Assembly (NCBI RefSeq): GCF_016918735.1
Contig: NZ_JAFFPR010000050.1
Location: 1-64,000, forward strand
Length of the DNA: 64,000 nt
Direction: 5' to 3'
Origin: Leptospira abararensis
Lineage (GTDB): Bacteria > Spirochaetota > Leptospiria > Leptospirales > Leptospiraceae
Under the pieces are notes generated by a model that worked only from the letters and a program-made list of their open reading frames with translations, had not been told where the DNA came from and did not search any database. The position numbers and the translations under genes were made by a program. Shown one piece after another: positions 8,568 to 17,691 of the stretch (its first letter is position 1; each line of letters starts with the position of its first letter).

Positions 8568-9584
8568 ATGAAAAAACGAAGACTTGGCAAAACAGGCATG
8601 GTGGTATCCGAAATTTGTATGGGTACCATGACATTTGGTTCCTCGTGTAACGAAGATGAGGCGTTTCGGATTTTAGATCGTGCTTATGATGCCGGAATCG
8701 ACTTTTATGACACTGCCGAAATTTACCCAGTCCCCCCTCAAAAATCCTGGGTTCATAGAACAGAAGAGATTTTTGGAAAATGGTTAAAAACAAAACCTCG
8801 TGATGGAATCCTCATCGCCACTAAAGTGGCAGGCCCCGGTCATGGATGGTTTAGTCCTCCCCTTCGTGAAGGAAAAACAGCTTTAGATAAATATCATATC
8901 CGTCGTGCGATTGAAGGCTCCTTACAGAGATTAGGCGTAGAAACTATTGATTTGTACCAGACACACTGGCCAGATCATGATGTAGCTTATGATGAAACTA
9001 TGGAAGCACTCACAGAGTTAAAAGACGAAGGGAAAATTCGATACGCCGGTTGTTCGAATGAAACCTCTTTTGGTCTTATGAAAAGTCTTTGGACTTCAGA
9101 AAAACACAATCTCATTCGTTATGATTCCATTCAAAATAATTTTTCAATTCTGAATCGTCGATTTGAAGATGAGTTAGCACAAGTTTGTCGAAAAGAAGGA
9201 GTATCCTTACTTCCTTATTCTCCTCTTGCTGGTGGTGTACTCACAGGAAAATACAACGGACCCGTTCTTCCGGAAGGTTCTCGATTTGTTCGTTATATGG
9301 CAGAAGGGGAAAGACAAAAACGAATGGCCAGCCGTTTCCTAAATGAAAACACTTTGACTTCCACGGTAGAACTGATGGCCATTGCCGAAAAATATGGTAT
9401 GAGTTCCACAGTTCTTTCCGTTGCTTGGAGTAAACAACATGATTATGTTGCCTCGACCATTATAGGTGCTAATACCGTGGCCCAACTAGATGAATCTTTA
9501 AAAGCAACTGATGTGATTCTATCAGATGAAATCTTATCGGAAATCAATCTTGTTTCCAAAAAGATTCAATACCCTATGGGTTAA
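8568..9584 (+). CDS. Aldo/keto reductase (Tas-like)
   Basis: The 338-residue NADPH-dependent reductase of the aldo/keto reductase superfamily begins [21 protein letters not shown]. The catalytic set is visible: Asp and Tyr in FYDTAEIYP, Lys in ATKVAGPG and His in YQTHWPD. The C-terminal [16 protein letters not shown] is the coenzyme-binding signature. The 46-residue insert with [12 protein letters not shown] makes it most like E. coli Tas. The substrate is unknown. It follows acyP by one base. Confidence 0.9.
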   Translation: MKKRRLGKTGMVVSEICMGTMTFGSSCNEDEAFRILDRAYDAGIDFYDTAEIYPVPPQKSWVHRTEEIFGKWLKTKPRDGILIATKVAGPGHGWFSPPLREGKTALDKYHIRRAIEGSLQRLGVETIDLYQTHWPDHDVAYDETMEALTELKDEGKIRYAGCSNETSFGLMKSLWTSEKHNLIRYDSIQNNFSILNRRFEDELAQVCRKEGVSLLPYSPLAGGVLTGKYNGPVLPEGSRFVRYMAEGERQKRMASRFLNENTLTSTVELMAIAEKYGMSSTVLSVAWSKQHDYVASTIIGANTVAQLDESLKATDVILSDEILSEINLVSKKIQYPMG

Positions 9585-9598
9585 GGTAAGAAAAATCA

Positions 9599-10288
9599 AT
9601 GAGTTCCAATCACTCCGATCAGAATTTAGAAAAACAATCCAATGGAGAACAGTTTCCATCGGGAAAAAAAATATCGAAATTCGAAAAGATTACTTCGGGA
9701 ATTTTTCGGAAGTTAATGATTTTATTTTTAATCACTTATCTCTTCCCAGAATGTTCGAGTTTTGGGCCTAAAAATGCACAAAGTAGTCTCATCATTGTTC
9801 ATATGACAATTGTTAAAGATGAAATGGTTTTGGATGAGTTGATAGATCCCAGGTTTCAAAAAGTAACCCTTAGAAAGGGGGAAAAAACATTTGAATTCAA
9901 TGAAAGCTCCGAACACTACTATTACTTTCAAAATTTAAAGGAAGGCCAATATGAAATTCATGATGCTGTCCATCTTTTGAATCGTGGTGCTTCCGACTTT
10001 GCCTTCGGAAGTACAAAACAACCTACTAAAATTGATATAGATTTTGAACGTTCAGAAATAGAAAAATCAAGAATTGACTTACAACCAGGAACCGTTGTAT
10101 TTCTGGGAAGTTTTCATGTAACTGTAGATTTTAAATTCCAAGAAGAACCAAAAATTAAGATTCGTTACAGTAAGTCCAACGAAGAAGAGTTAGCCGCTAT
10201 GGATCATTTATATAAGAATTTTCCTAGAACCGGTTGGGGACAAAAAGCAAAAAATAGAATCAAACTTCTTTCTTCATTTGCCCAATAA
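9599..10288 (+). CDS. Hypothetical lipoprotein
   Basis: The reading frame is 229 residues. A hydrophobic segment MILFLITYLFPEC ends in a lipobox-like Cys and is preceded by a long lysine-rich N-terminus, so translation may instead begin at the internal ATG at 9716, which has GGAAG just upstream. The mature part is beta-rich with VTLRKGEKTFEFN and a C-terminal helix FPRTGWGQKAKNRIK. I recognise no family. It follows the reductase gene by 14 bp and may be its last cotranscribed neighbour. Confidence 0.6.
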   Translation: MSSNHSDQNLEKQSNGEQFPSGKKISKFEKITSGIFRKLMILFLITYLFPECSSFGPKNAQSSLIIVHMTIVKDEMVLDELIDPRFQKVTLRKGEKTFEFNESSEHYYYFQNLKEGQYEIHDAVHLLNRGASDFAFGSTKQPTKIDIDFERSEIEKSRIDLQPGTVVFLGSFHVTVDFKFQEEPKIKIRYSKSNEEELAAMDHLYKNFPRTGWGQKAKNRIKLLSSFAQ

Positions 10289-10384
10289 CAGAACTAATTG
10301 ATTTTTTTCCTATCGCTGGGAATATATGAATTCATCTCGATTCACTCAACTTCGAATTGATTTGTAACGTACCTTATGAAATTT

Positions 10385-11098
10385 CTAAACTAATGTCACC
10401 AAATCTGGATCTTGTAAGTGAGGAGTGTTATTCCAACTCACTGGCTCCCAATGGTCTTTTTCTCGTCGAAAGATGCTGAGAGAAGAGTTGGTAATTGACT
10501 TCATAAATACAGGAAATTCTACAGGAGACATTTTACAAGAAAGGCCCATCATGATGGCAATGGGAGTACTGGAAGAAACCACAAGAGTGCTCTTTACGTT
10601 TCTGGGAATATCCTTTGGACCAAAAGATACTTTTTCCACATATTCTTGGAATGTATATGGTTCCACTGGATCCCAAACTCCATGAACCCAATCATTTAAA
10701 ACAATCTGAATTAGTTCTTGGAAGTAGTCTCTGGTTTCCTCTTTTCCTTCTTCCCAAGCCTTTTTGTATGATTCATATAGTTTTGCAAAATTAATGTTTG
10801 CGTGACGAATCTTAGCTGCAAGACCGAGCCACATTTTAGAATCGAATTCGTCCCAAGCTGAATTTTCAACTGGATCAGGGATACAAAACCGATCGTTTAT
10901 AAAACTTTCGATGATTCCTTGTGCTGTTTGTTTTTGCCTATTGAGTGTGCCTGTATAAACAGAATCAAATTCGATTCGTTGGCTTTTGAAATAGTCACCG
11001 AGTAGTTTTGCTTGTTTCCAACCATGTTCCGTTAACTGGTCGTAATTTTTTCCGAGTCTGTCTGCCTGTCCATGACGTACCAAATACAATAAAGACAT
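10385..11098 (-). CDS. Histidine phosphatase family protein (phosphoglycerate mutase-like)
   Basis: The 237-residue protein begins SLLYLVRHGQADRLG with the catalytic RHG, then has LTEHGWKQAKLLGDYF and a later region VVSSSTPIAIMMG that occupies the place of the second His motif. It is longer than SixA and resembles the broad-specificity phosphatase branch. The ATG directly follows the stop codon of the DUF6285-like gene (TAA then ATG). This puts it at the end of the dehydrogenase-kinase operon and suggests it hydrolyses a phosphorylated intermediate or product of that pathway. That role is inference. Confidence 0.8.
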   Translation of the reverse strand: MSLLYLVRHGQADRLGKNYDQLTEHGWKQAKLLGDYFKSQRIEFDSVYTGTLNRQKQTAQGIIESFINDRFCIPDPVENSAWDEFDSKMWLGLAAKIRHANINFAKLYESYKKAWEEGKEETRDYFQELIQIVLNDWVHGVWDPVEPYTFQEYVEKVSFGPKDIPRNVKSTLVVSSSTPIAIMMGLSCKMSPVEFPVFMKSITNSSLSIFRREKDHWEPVSWNNTPHLQDPDLVTLV

Positions 11099-11530
11099 TT
11101 AAGTTTGGAACCTCGGGTTGGACACGCTGAGTGTTTCTTTCAATTGGTTTTTGGTAAAATTCCAGAGGGGACCACCCGGTTTCAAATTCAAACCAGTGTT
11201 ATCTTTTGTTTGTTTCCGGATTTCTTTGGCGAAGGTTTTATTCCATTCAAGAAGAAGATTGTATTTTTTTTTACGGCTTAGATTTAAAAATTGGTTTCTG
11301 TCATATTCCGATTCCAATTGGGAAATCTTTAAATTTAAGTTTTGAATACTGTCCCAATCAGATTCGAATTCTTGTGATTCTGTTTCTCTGGCAAGCACAC
11401 CTAACATGTTCCAGGATACTAATGCTTTATAGGATAATAGATCATCACCTTCTAATTTAGGAAGCAGGTCCTTCATTAAAAAATCCTGAATAGCGGAAAT
11501 AAGTTCCTTTGTATCTGGTCTATATTGCAC
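11099..11530 (-). CDS. DUF6285-like small protein (possible LvaB-type kinase partner)
   Basis: The 143-residue helical protein opens RPDTKELISAIQDFLMKDLLPKLEG and continues YKALVSWNMLGVLARE. This pattern matches what I recall of DUF6285, a small family usually encoded beside APH-type phosphotransferases and acyl-CoA dehydrogenases. In Pseudomonas putida the small LvaB protein works with the LvaA kinase on 4-hydroxyacyl-CoA, and equivalence with it is inference. The C-terminal third has GLNLKPGGPLWNF. Its stop codon abuts the ATG of the phosphatase gene, and the EAL gene ends 21 bp upstream. Confidence 0.65.
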   Translation of the reverse strand: MQYRPDTKELISAIQDFLMKDLLPKLEGDDLLSYKALVSWNMLGVLARETESQEFESDWDSIQNLNLKISQLESEYDRNQFLNLSRKKKYNLLLEWNKTFAKEIRKQTKDNTGLNLKPGGPLWNFTKNQLKETLSVSNPRFQT

Positions 11531-11551
11531 GAGTAACTCCCATAATTAAAA

Positions 11552-12310
11552 TTAGGCGACCGACTGTAAAGTTCCGTATTTAAACAAAAAACCTTGTCCC
11601 AGATCAAACCCAGTTTTTGTTGCGATTTCCAAATCGGTCGGGGTTTCAATCCCTTCCAAAATACATTTGATACTTTTCATTTTTGCAAATGCCAAAAATC
11701 CTTTTAAAATCTCGGCATAGTGTTTGTCGGTACGAAGTAAAAACAACCAACGCCGATCAAATTTTAGATAACTAACACCTTCCAAAAATTCAAAACAAAA
11801 CAAGTTATTTTGTCCACCAATATCATCTAGAGCAAATGGAATATTCATTTCTTTGAGATGGTTCATACAAAACTTAGAGTCTTCAACAGAAGCATAATCA
11901 GTGTTTTCAATCAATTCGCATACTATGTTTTTATTACTTTTAAGAACCGAGTCCCAATGATCTGCATGAATTTCCTTACTAAACACATGGGCATCCATAT
12001 TCAAAAATAAAGGAAATCCCTCCGGTCGATTTTGAATTTGGAAATCCTTCAACTTTTTCTCAAAGGCAAAAAAGAAAGCCGGATCATTATGCATTATTTG
12101 GAAAGCTCTGTCTGGCGGAATTTTTCCATTCTTTGTAAAGAACCTTGCCAGTGCTTCATAAGCGACTGTCTTTTTGTCCGCAATGGAAACGATTGGTTGG
12201 TATTCAGTGGCAAAGGCACCGTCCCAATAGAGGGATTCCAAAGATTGATACTCTTCCCAATACCGCGGCAATTCGAAAACATCCATTCCTAATTCTAGAG
12301 TTTGTTCCAT
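11552..12310 (-). CDS. EAL-domain protein (probable c-di-GMP phosphodiesterase)
   Basis: The 252-residue protein is almost entirely one EAL domain. Residues expected for activity are present: Glu in YEALARF, Asn in LFLNMD, Glu in CELIEN, the Asp pair in ALDDIGG, Lys/Asp in YLKFDRR, Glu in LEGIET and Gln in DLGQGF. It therefore probably hydrolyses cyclic di-GMP. There is no membrane segment, GGDEF or sensor domain. The start at 12310 is preferred because GGAGG lies five bases upstream. It sits inside a codirectional metabolic gene set, an unusual place for such a protein. Confidence 0.88.
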   Translation of the reverse strand: MEQTLELGMDVFELPRYWEEYQSLESLYWDGAFATEYQPIVSIADKKTVAYEALARFFTKNGKIPPDRAFQIMHNDPAFFFAFEKKLKDFQIQNRPEGFPLFLNMDAHVFSKEIHADHWDSVLKSNKNIVCELIENTDYASVEDSKFCMNHLKEMNIPFALDDIGGQNNLFCFEFLEGVSYLKFDRRWLFLLRTDKHYAEILKGFLAFAKMKSIKCILEGIETPTDLEIATKTGFDLGQGFLFKYGTLQSVA

Positions 12311-12411
12311 AAGAACCTCCGACTCTTTCCAAAAAAAGTGGTCCAGGCTTAGAGTCAAGGTAAATGATTTTGATTCTCAATACCGTATAGCGATATAAGG
12401 AAAAGCAAATA

Positions 12412-13440
12412 TTAATTTGAATCCAATTCCTCAATGAGTCGCATGGCTTCCCATTCCATTTCTGCTGTGCGCCGACCAATGGCTGCAAGCTCAATCCCTT
12501 TGTCTTTGCCGGAAAGGTGCCGCTCCGTTTGCTGTGCACTCCCTATGGCCCAGCGCACATTCCCCATTATCTCCCAATAAATTACCTTAAATGGATCCAC
12601 GAGGATACCGGAAGTCTTTTGGTATGCCGCGTAAAAATCTTTGCGGTCTCCAAAACCACCAACTTCTTTGCTCAGTCGGCCAAACCTCCAATCGCGCATA
12701 CACAACCATGCAATGTCTTCGTGTCGGTCCCCAAAGTGAGCGAATTCATAATCTAAAATTCCTTGGAGGCCTTCGGCATTCATCATAAAATTTCCGGTTC
12801 GAAAATCCCCATGAACAAGAACAATTTCATCAATGGAAGGAGCATGAGTTTCTAACCAAGAGAGACAGAGTTCAATGGCCGGGTGGGCTTCGGGAAGTTC
12901 GTCTAACGACTGTCTTAGATCGGCAATTGCAATCGAAATATAATTGTCTATAGTGACGAGTTTTAGTTTTTGTTTTAGCTCTTCATCGGAAACCGAACTT
13001 GGTTTTACTGTGTGGAGTTTTGCTAAGTTTTCTGCTAAGTCAGAAACCATATTTGTTTTACGATAGGAATCCAATTCCTTGTCTTTGGTGATGTAACGCC
13101 CCGTTGCCTTACCACCAATTTTTTCCATAAGATAGAAGGGAGCACCAATCACCTCTGGAGTTTCTTCTAAAAACACTGGCGTAGGAGTTTTGACACCGGC
13201 TTTGTAAACAAGTTCGGCCACTTTGAACTCATCTCGCTTGGAAAGAGAAGAAAGTAAACTTCCTCCCTTGTCCGTACGCAAAACTAATGATTGTTTACCG
13301 GAATTAGTTGCCAAGTCCAAGGCGTAATTGTCTTGGCAGGCTCCCCCACTCAAATGATGGATATGAGAAACTTTAACATTGTCTTTCCAAATCGCAGATA
13401 AGTGGAGTTCTACCTTTTCCTGTATTTCCTTAATTTCCAT
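12412..13440 (-). CDS. APH-type phosphotransferase, ACAD10/LvaA-like
   Basis: The 342-residue kinase of the aminoglycoside phosphotransferase fold has LSGGACQDNYALDL and LVLRTDKGG near the N-terminus. The catalytic loop VLVHGDFRTGNFMMN and the metal-binding ILDYEFAHFGDRHEDIAWL follow. Kinases of this subgroup, encoded beside an unusual acyl-CoA dehydrogenase, phosphorylate the 4-hydroxyl of hydroxyacyl-CoA in levulinate catabolism (LvaA) and in the mammalian ACAD10/11 fusions. A resistance role is therefore unlikely. The ATG at 13440 begins four bases after the dehydrogenase stop, so the two are cotranscribed and translationally coupled. Confidence 0.85.
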   Translation of the reverse strand: MEIKEIQEKVELHLSAIWKDNVKVSHIHHLSGGACQDNYALDLATNSGKQSLVLRTDKGGSLLSSLSKRDEFKVAELVYKAGVKTPTPVFLEETPEVIGAPFYLMEKIGGKATGRYITKDKELDSYRKTNMVSDLAENLAKLHTVKPSSVSDEELKQKLKLVTIDNYISIAIADLRQSLDELPEAHPAIELCLSWLETHAPSIDEIVLVHGDFRTGNFMMNAEGLQGILDYEFAHFGDRHEDIAWLCMRDWRFGRLSKEVGGFGDRKDFYAAYQKTSGILVDPFKVIYWEIMGNVRWAIGSAQQTERHLSGKDKGIELAAIGRRTAEMEWEAMRLIEELDSN

Positions 13441-13444
13441 AACC

Positions 13445-14620
13445 TCAAAAATCCCATTTTTCGGATACATAGTTACGACCAATCACCATTTTATGTACTT
13501 CTGATGGTCCATCCGCAATCCTTGCTGCCCGAGCATCACGATAAAACAACTCAAGTGGTAGGTCACGAGAGTATCCTTTTCCTCCACAGATTTGAATCGC
13601 CATATCAATCGTATTACATAAAGATTCGCTCACCTTCCATTTTGCCATGGATGTTTCTTGGCGTGCATCTTTTCCTGTTTTTAATAACCAAGCGGCTTTT
13701 AATGTGAGAAGGAAGGACATTTCAATTTCTGTGGCGCGTTCGGCAAACATCCATTGAATTCCTTGGTGGTCCGCAATACGAGAGCTAAACACTTCTCTTT
13801 CTTTCGCATAACTTCGTGCAATCGATAAGGCTCGCCTTGCCATCCCTGTCCAGCGCATACAATGTGTTAAACGTGCGGGACCAAGCCTTTCTTGAGAAAG
13901 ACGAAACCCTTCTCCCACACGACCGAGGACCATATCTTCTGGAACTTCTACATTCTCAAAATTCAGTTCACAATGTCCACCGGGCCCATGCGAACCCATA
14001 AGCTCAATTTCCCGAACCATAGTATAACCTTTGGCATCGGTTGGCACAAGAAACATAGTGGTTTTACGAAAACTTCCATTTACCTTTGCCATCACAATCA
14101 AATACTTCGCGCCATTGGCTCCAGTGCAGTACCATTTACGGCCGTTGAGAATGTACTTATCACCTTGTTTTTCAGCATTGGTTTGTAAAGAAGTTGGATC
14201 GGAACCAGCGCCAGGGGAAGGTTCTGTCATAGCAAATCCTGTTCGCAAGGTCCCTTTGATTAATGGATGTAAGATGAGCTCTTTTTGTTTTTCCGTGGCG
14301 GCGAGAGAAAGCAAATGCATGTTTCCTTCATCTGGGGCATCACAATTAAAGATGTAAGGTGCAATGGGTGAACGACCCAGTTCACTAAATATAATACAGG
14401 TGCCAATTAAATCTAATCCCAATCCACCTTCTGACTTAGGAAGGTGTGGTGTCCAATAACCCAAAGCCTTTACTTTAGCACGTGCTTGTTGGTTGATATC
14501 TTCTGGCATTCGACCTTTTTCATAGTCATAATGTTTTTCCAGAGGAATGATTTCATTTGTGATGAAGTTTTGGATGTTTTTGCGAAGTGTTTCCACTTCT
14601 TGGGGAATTTCAAAGTCCAT
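13445..14620 (-). CDS. Acyl-CoA dehydrogenase, ACAD10/11-type
   Basis: The 391-residue flavoprotein of acyl-CoA dehydrogenase fold contains [38 protein letters not shown] and [20 protein letters not shown]. Instead of the usual YEGT-type catalytic motif the C-terminus has [17 protein letters not shown]. This ADGP-EVH form is typical of the ACAD10/11 and LvaC branch, which acts on phosphorylated 4-hydroxyacyl-CoA. It is first in the five-gene minus-strand set, directly upstream of the kinase. A palindrome overlaps the start codon and may be an operator or a translational hairpin. Confidence 0.9.
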   Translation of the reverse strand: MDFEIPQEVETLRKNIQNFITNEIIPLEKHYDYEKGRMPEDINQQARAKVKALGYWTPHLPKSEGGLGLDLIGTCIIFSELGRSPIAPYIFNCDAPDEGNMHLLSLAATEKQKELILHPLIKGTLRTGFAMTEPSPGAGSDPTSLQTNAEKQGDKYILNGRKWYCTGANGAKYLIVMAKVNGSFRKTTMFLVPTDAKGYTMVREIELMGSHGPGGHCELNFENVEVPEDMVLGRVGEGFRLSQERLGPARLTHCMRWTGMARRALSIARSYAKEREVFSSRIADHQGIQWMFAERATEIEMSFLLTLKAAWLLKTGKDARQETSMAKWKVSESLCNTIDMAIQICGGKGYSRDLPLELFYRDARAARIADGPSEVHKMVIGRNYVSEKWDF

Positions 14621-14645
14621 TGATTCCCAGAATTAAAGGAATCAA
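14620..14645. promoter_or_regulatory. 8-bp inverted repeat overlapping the dehydrogenase start codon
   Basis: TTGATTCC (14620-14627) and GGAATCAA (14638-14645) are perfect reverse complements with a 10-base spacer. On the minus strand the repeat covers the region where the ribosome would bind and reaches the A of the ATG. It could be a repressor operator or an RNA hairpin that limits translation of the operon. Confidence 0.4.
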
Positions 14646-14666
14646 TATGAGTCGTAAAATCTTTTT

Positions 14667-15569
14667 TTAATGAGATCGAAAAATAGGTCTTTCACGTTTT
14701 GAATTTCTTCTAATTTCAAAATGCAAATGTGGACCGGTCGCTCTACCTGTTTGTCCTACTTCTCCAATTTTTTGTCCCTTTTTTACTTTCTGACCTAGGT
14801 TTATATTAAAATCGAATAGATGTCCATAACGAGTTTCATAACCCAAACTATGTTTTATAATGATTAAATTTCCGTAACCACCTTGTTTGCCTTTAAAAAT
14901 AACCTCGCCATCCATGGAGGAAAATACGTCTGATCCTTGTTCGGCGGCTAAATCGATCCCTCCGTGAAAGGTATCTTTTTTAGTGAAAGGATCTAATCGT
15001 TTACCAAAACCAGATGAGATTCTAGCTTCCGTTAATGGAAGCTGAAATCCAAATCCATAGAAGAAGGATTTTTCAGATTTCCCCATAGAGATTCCTGGTA
15101 AAAACCATTTTTCTCGTCCTGAATCGTATTGTAATTTATTGGGATCGATATTATACTTTTCGACTAATGTTTGTTTTGTTTTTTCATCCCCTGAAGTTTC
15201 TTCTGGGTGAAAGGTTCCACGCATATTAGGGATTTCTAAAACCATTCCTGGTGATAAATCATGAGGAGAGCTTAGCTCATTAACTGAGGATAAAGTTTCC
15301 AAATCCATTCCCGTTCGAGCCATAATTTTGAAAAAGTTATCCTCTTTTCGGACCTTGTATTGATAGTATTTCAGGGGAATGAGTTCTTCCCTTTTTGCTC
15401 CCGATTTTGAAATTCGTAAGTTTTCTTTGATTTCGGAGCGAAGATTTTTGAGAGAGGGATTCGAATATTCCAAATTCGCCAAACTAACGGGGCCTGAAAT
15501 AAGGGGTAGAAATCCACTGATAGCGGCCAGAAACAGGACCCATTTTAGAAAATCGACGGTTTTAGACAT
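14667..15569 (-). CDS. LysM-M23 peptidoglycan endopeptidase
   Basis: This 300-residue exported murein hydrolase starts MSKTVDFLKW and has an N-terminal signal or anchor segment. A LysM module at about residues 65-115 (YKVRKEDNFFKIMARTGMDLETL) binds glycan. The M23 metallopeptidase domain follows, with zinc ligands in FHGGIDLA (His, Asp) and GPHLHFEIR (HxH). It probably cuts peptide crosslinks or supports an activator role in envelope division or growth. An in-frame extension to 15602 has no ribosome site and would spoil the signal peptide. It ends 46 bp upstream of the dehydrogenase operon, on the same strand. Confidence 0.9.
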   Translation of the reverse strand: MSKTVDFLKWVLFLAAISGFLPLISGPVSLANLEYSNPSLKNLRSEIKENLRISKSGAKREELIPLKYYQYKVRKEDNFFKIMARTGMDLETLSSVNELSSPHDLSPGMVLEIPNMRGTFHPEETSGDEKTKQTLVEKYNIDPNKLQYDSGREKWFLPGISMGKSEKSFFYGFGFQLPLTEARISSGFGKRLDPFTKKDTFHGGIDLAAEQGSDVFSSMDGEVIFKGKQGGYGNLIIIKHSLGYETRYGHLFDFNINLGQKVKKGQKIGEVGQTGRATGPHLHFEIRRNSKRERPIFRSH

Positions 15570-15647
15570 AATCTTCTGATTTGAATATCGACCATTTCCC
15601 AAAAAAACGATGACGATTCTTGCCGAAATTGAGGAACTGTAAGGCAG

Positions 15648-16547
15648 ATGCAGAATCGTTTTTTTGAGATCTTTCGGCTCACAGCCTATTCGTTGGGTCT
15701 CGTTTATGTATGTTCCTTCTTTTATTCCGTTATTTTTTTAGCCTTCGTGAACAATACGGTGCTTGGTGATCGGATTCCCGAAGACCAGATTCTCCCCCTC
15801 TATGAAGAATATTGGGAAGGTAAAACTGACTTTTCCACAATGCTTACTGAGTATGAAAAAATTGTGACTCCGATCAAAGAACAATTCCAAAAGGAAATAA
15901 CTGAGAATCCAAGTTTACTATTATCTCAGTTTTACGATAAAGTATTTTCTGAAAAACCTCACTATCTATTAGGACATTCTATTCCGTGGTTTTTATGTTA
16001 TGTGGGATTGGGATACTTGCTTTATAAAAAGGTATTACAAATTCCTGTTACAAACCTTCAAGATGAACTTTCAGTCCCCATTTTACTCCGAGGAATCGCA
16101 AACGGATTTATTTGTTTCATCGTAGTCGTCATTTTTGGTTTGCTCCTGGAAAAACTGTCAGTACCAGTTGAGTCGGGTGTGTTTGCAAAAAAACTTTACG
16201 AAGCTCTTCATGGAAATGGATATCTACTCGCTTGGGGAATTTATGTTGTGGGAATCATTACAGGAATCCTTGAGGAAATCTTTTTTAGAGGTTTTTTATT
16301 AAAGGCCTTTATCGACAAAAATCTTGCGCAAGAAGGTTTGTTCATCGTGTCTTTACTTTTTGGCTGGCTCCATTATGGAGAAGGAACATCAATTGCCATT
16401 CCATTTATTATTTGTGGTGTGGGTATGTTCTTTGGTTATATTTATATTAAAACTGGAAATATTTGGATCGCTATGGCCTGTCACGCTACATACAATTCAT
16501 TAGGTTTAATCAATGCATACTTGCAACTTCCTGGAGTCCAATCATGA
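15648..16547 (+). CDS. CPBP family intramembrane metalloprotease
   Basis: The 299-residue membrane protein has segments near residues 13-35, 108-126, 150-170 and several in the C-terminal half. The three conserved motifs of CPBP/Abi glutamic proteases are visible: EEIFFRGFLL (EExxxR), FGWLHYGEG (FxxxH) and ACHATYNSLG (HxxxN). Such proteins are related to CAAX prenyl endopeptidases, but in bacteria the substrates are mostly unknown. AAGG precedes the ATG. The last codons overlap the ATG of the next gene (ATGA), so they are coupled. Confidence 0.88.
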   Translation: MQNRFFEIFRLTAYSLGLVYVCSFFYSVIFLAFVNNTVLGDRIPEDQILPLYEEYWEGKTDFSTMLTEYEKIVTPIKEQFQKEITENPSLLLSQFYDKVFSEKPHYLLGHSIPWFLCYVGLGYLLYKKVLQIPVTNLQDELSVPILLRGIANGFICFIVVVIFGLLLEKLSVPVESGVFAKKLYEALHGNGYLLAWGIYVVGIITGILEEIFFRGFLLKAFIDKNLAQEGLFIVSLLFGWLHYGEGTSIAIPFIICGVGMFFGYIYIKTGNIWIAMACHATYNSLGLINAYLQLPGVQS

Positions 16548-17302
16548 AATCGGGTAAAGGATTCCGATCATTTGTTTCTTATTTTTGTTTCACTTTAATA
16601 CTTTCAGTGAGTGCAACAGATTCTCTTTTTGCAGGGGAAACAGTGGAGATTTTAGGTGGCCCAGAGGACGTTAATCTTCGTTTGGTGGCTCTTTTAAACA
16701 AACTTGATCCTGATTTTTATGCAGATGAAAAAACACAAGGATTTGTTTACCGATACAAACACCGATGGAAAAACCCTTATGACTTTAATATCTATGTGGG
16801 AAAAGTGGGAAAAACATCACCAGACTCCATCATTCGAATTGAGTCTCCAAGACGAGGGCAAGAAAGAATGTGGAAACAAATTTTGGAGCAAGAGTTACTC
16901 CAAAAACCTCCTCATGAATCAGCGGTTCCCTTGTCCGAAAAATATCATGTGGTTTCTCAAGGTTTAAATTTAATCTCTCCAATGGCCTCTGTTGGTTACA
17001 ACTCATGGAATTCTCCCTTATTTACCAACAGAGACACGTTTGTGAGTATGAGTATTTATCTGTTATGTGATTTGATTTTGGCAGGTGGGGCCTATTTATA
17101 TGCCCAAGAGAATCTTCCGAAAAAGAATATTTGGGACAATATGGCCAATGTAAAAGGTGCTGGGAATGTTTGGGACTCACCCAATGCGGTCGGTGTATTT
17201 GCTGCGTTAGCTGTCTCTAGGGCAGTTCGTGCCTTTGACGCCTGGGAAGATACTTCAGCACATAACAAAACAGCACAATTTGGCTGGTCGTTTAAATTCT
17301 AG
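16544..17302 (+). CDS. Hypothetical exported protein
   Basis: The 252-residue product starts MKSGKGFRSFVSYFCF and has a signal peptide ending near DSLFA-GETVE. The remainder is globular, with one further hydrophobic stretch (about residues 168-188, MSIYLLCDLILAGGAYLY). The start at 16544 overlaps the stop of the CPBP gene as ATGA, which supports cotranscription and coupled translation and rules out the longer upstream frame. I recognise no family. Its pairing with a membrane protease may mean a shared envelope role, but that is inference. Confidence 0.65.
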   Translation: MKSGKGFRSFVSYFCFTLILSVSATDSLFAGETVEILGGPEDVNLRLVALLNKLDPDFYADEKTQGFVYRYKHRWKNPYDFNIYVGKVGKTSPDSIIRIESPRRGQERMWKQILEQELLQKPPHESAVPLSEKYHVVSQGLNLISPMASVGYNSWNSPLFTNRDTFVSMSIYLLCDLILAGGAYLYAQENLPKKNIWDNMANVKGAGNVWDSPNAVGVFAALAVSRAVRAFDAWEDTSAHNKTAQFGWSFKF

Positions 17303-17334
17303 TTTTTCACCACCTACTAAATACAGAATTTCTA

Positions 17335-17670
17335 TTATGATTTGAATAGATCCCTTGCGGCATCGGAAGCACTGGATCTTTCAAAGTCTTCTCTCTCAAT
17401 TAAGGTTAAATCCAATCCTTCTTTATCGATTCGGCTGAGAATCTTTGCTATATCCCCCACCTTACTCAATTTAGTTGCTAAATATTTGAAAGTGACTCCA
17501 CATTCAGGACATTTTTTATCTTTTAAATAGTTAAGTCCTAGTTTTTTACAATTTCCACAAGTTCCGTAGAGATCGTCGATATAGAGTAATTGTTTTTTTA
17601 CATCCTCCACACTGAGTTGTCGCCAAACTCTAACAAATTTAGTATTCTTTCCGGATGTATCTGAAGTCAT
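17335..17670 (-). CDS. Small zinc-ribbon protein
   Basis: The 111-residue protein, starting MTSDTSGK, has two CxxC pairs (CGNC and CPEC) about 18 residues apart, which form a zinc ribbon. A helical C-terminus DIAKILSRIDKEGLDLTLIEREDF follows. No enzymatic motif is visible. A longer frame to 17712 would overlap the divergent DUF423 gene by 21 bp and has no ribosome site. The function is unknown. Nucleic-acid or protein binding is typical of such ribbons. Confidence 0.65.
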   Translation of the reverse strand: MTSDTSGKNTKFVRVWRQLSVEDVKKQLLYIDDLYGTCGNCKKLGLNYLKDKKCPECGVTFKYLATKLSKVGDIAKILSRIDKEGLDLTLIEREDFERSSASDAARDLFKS

Positions 17671-17691
17671 AGGCAATAGGAAGTATCGTTT

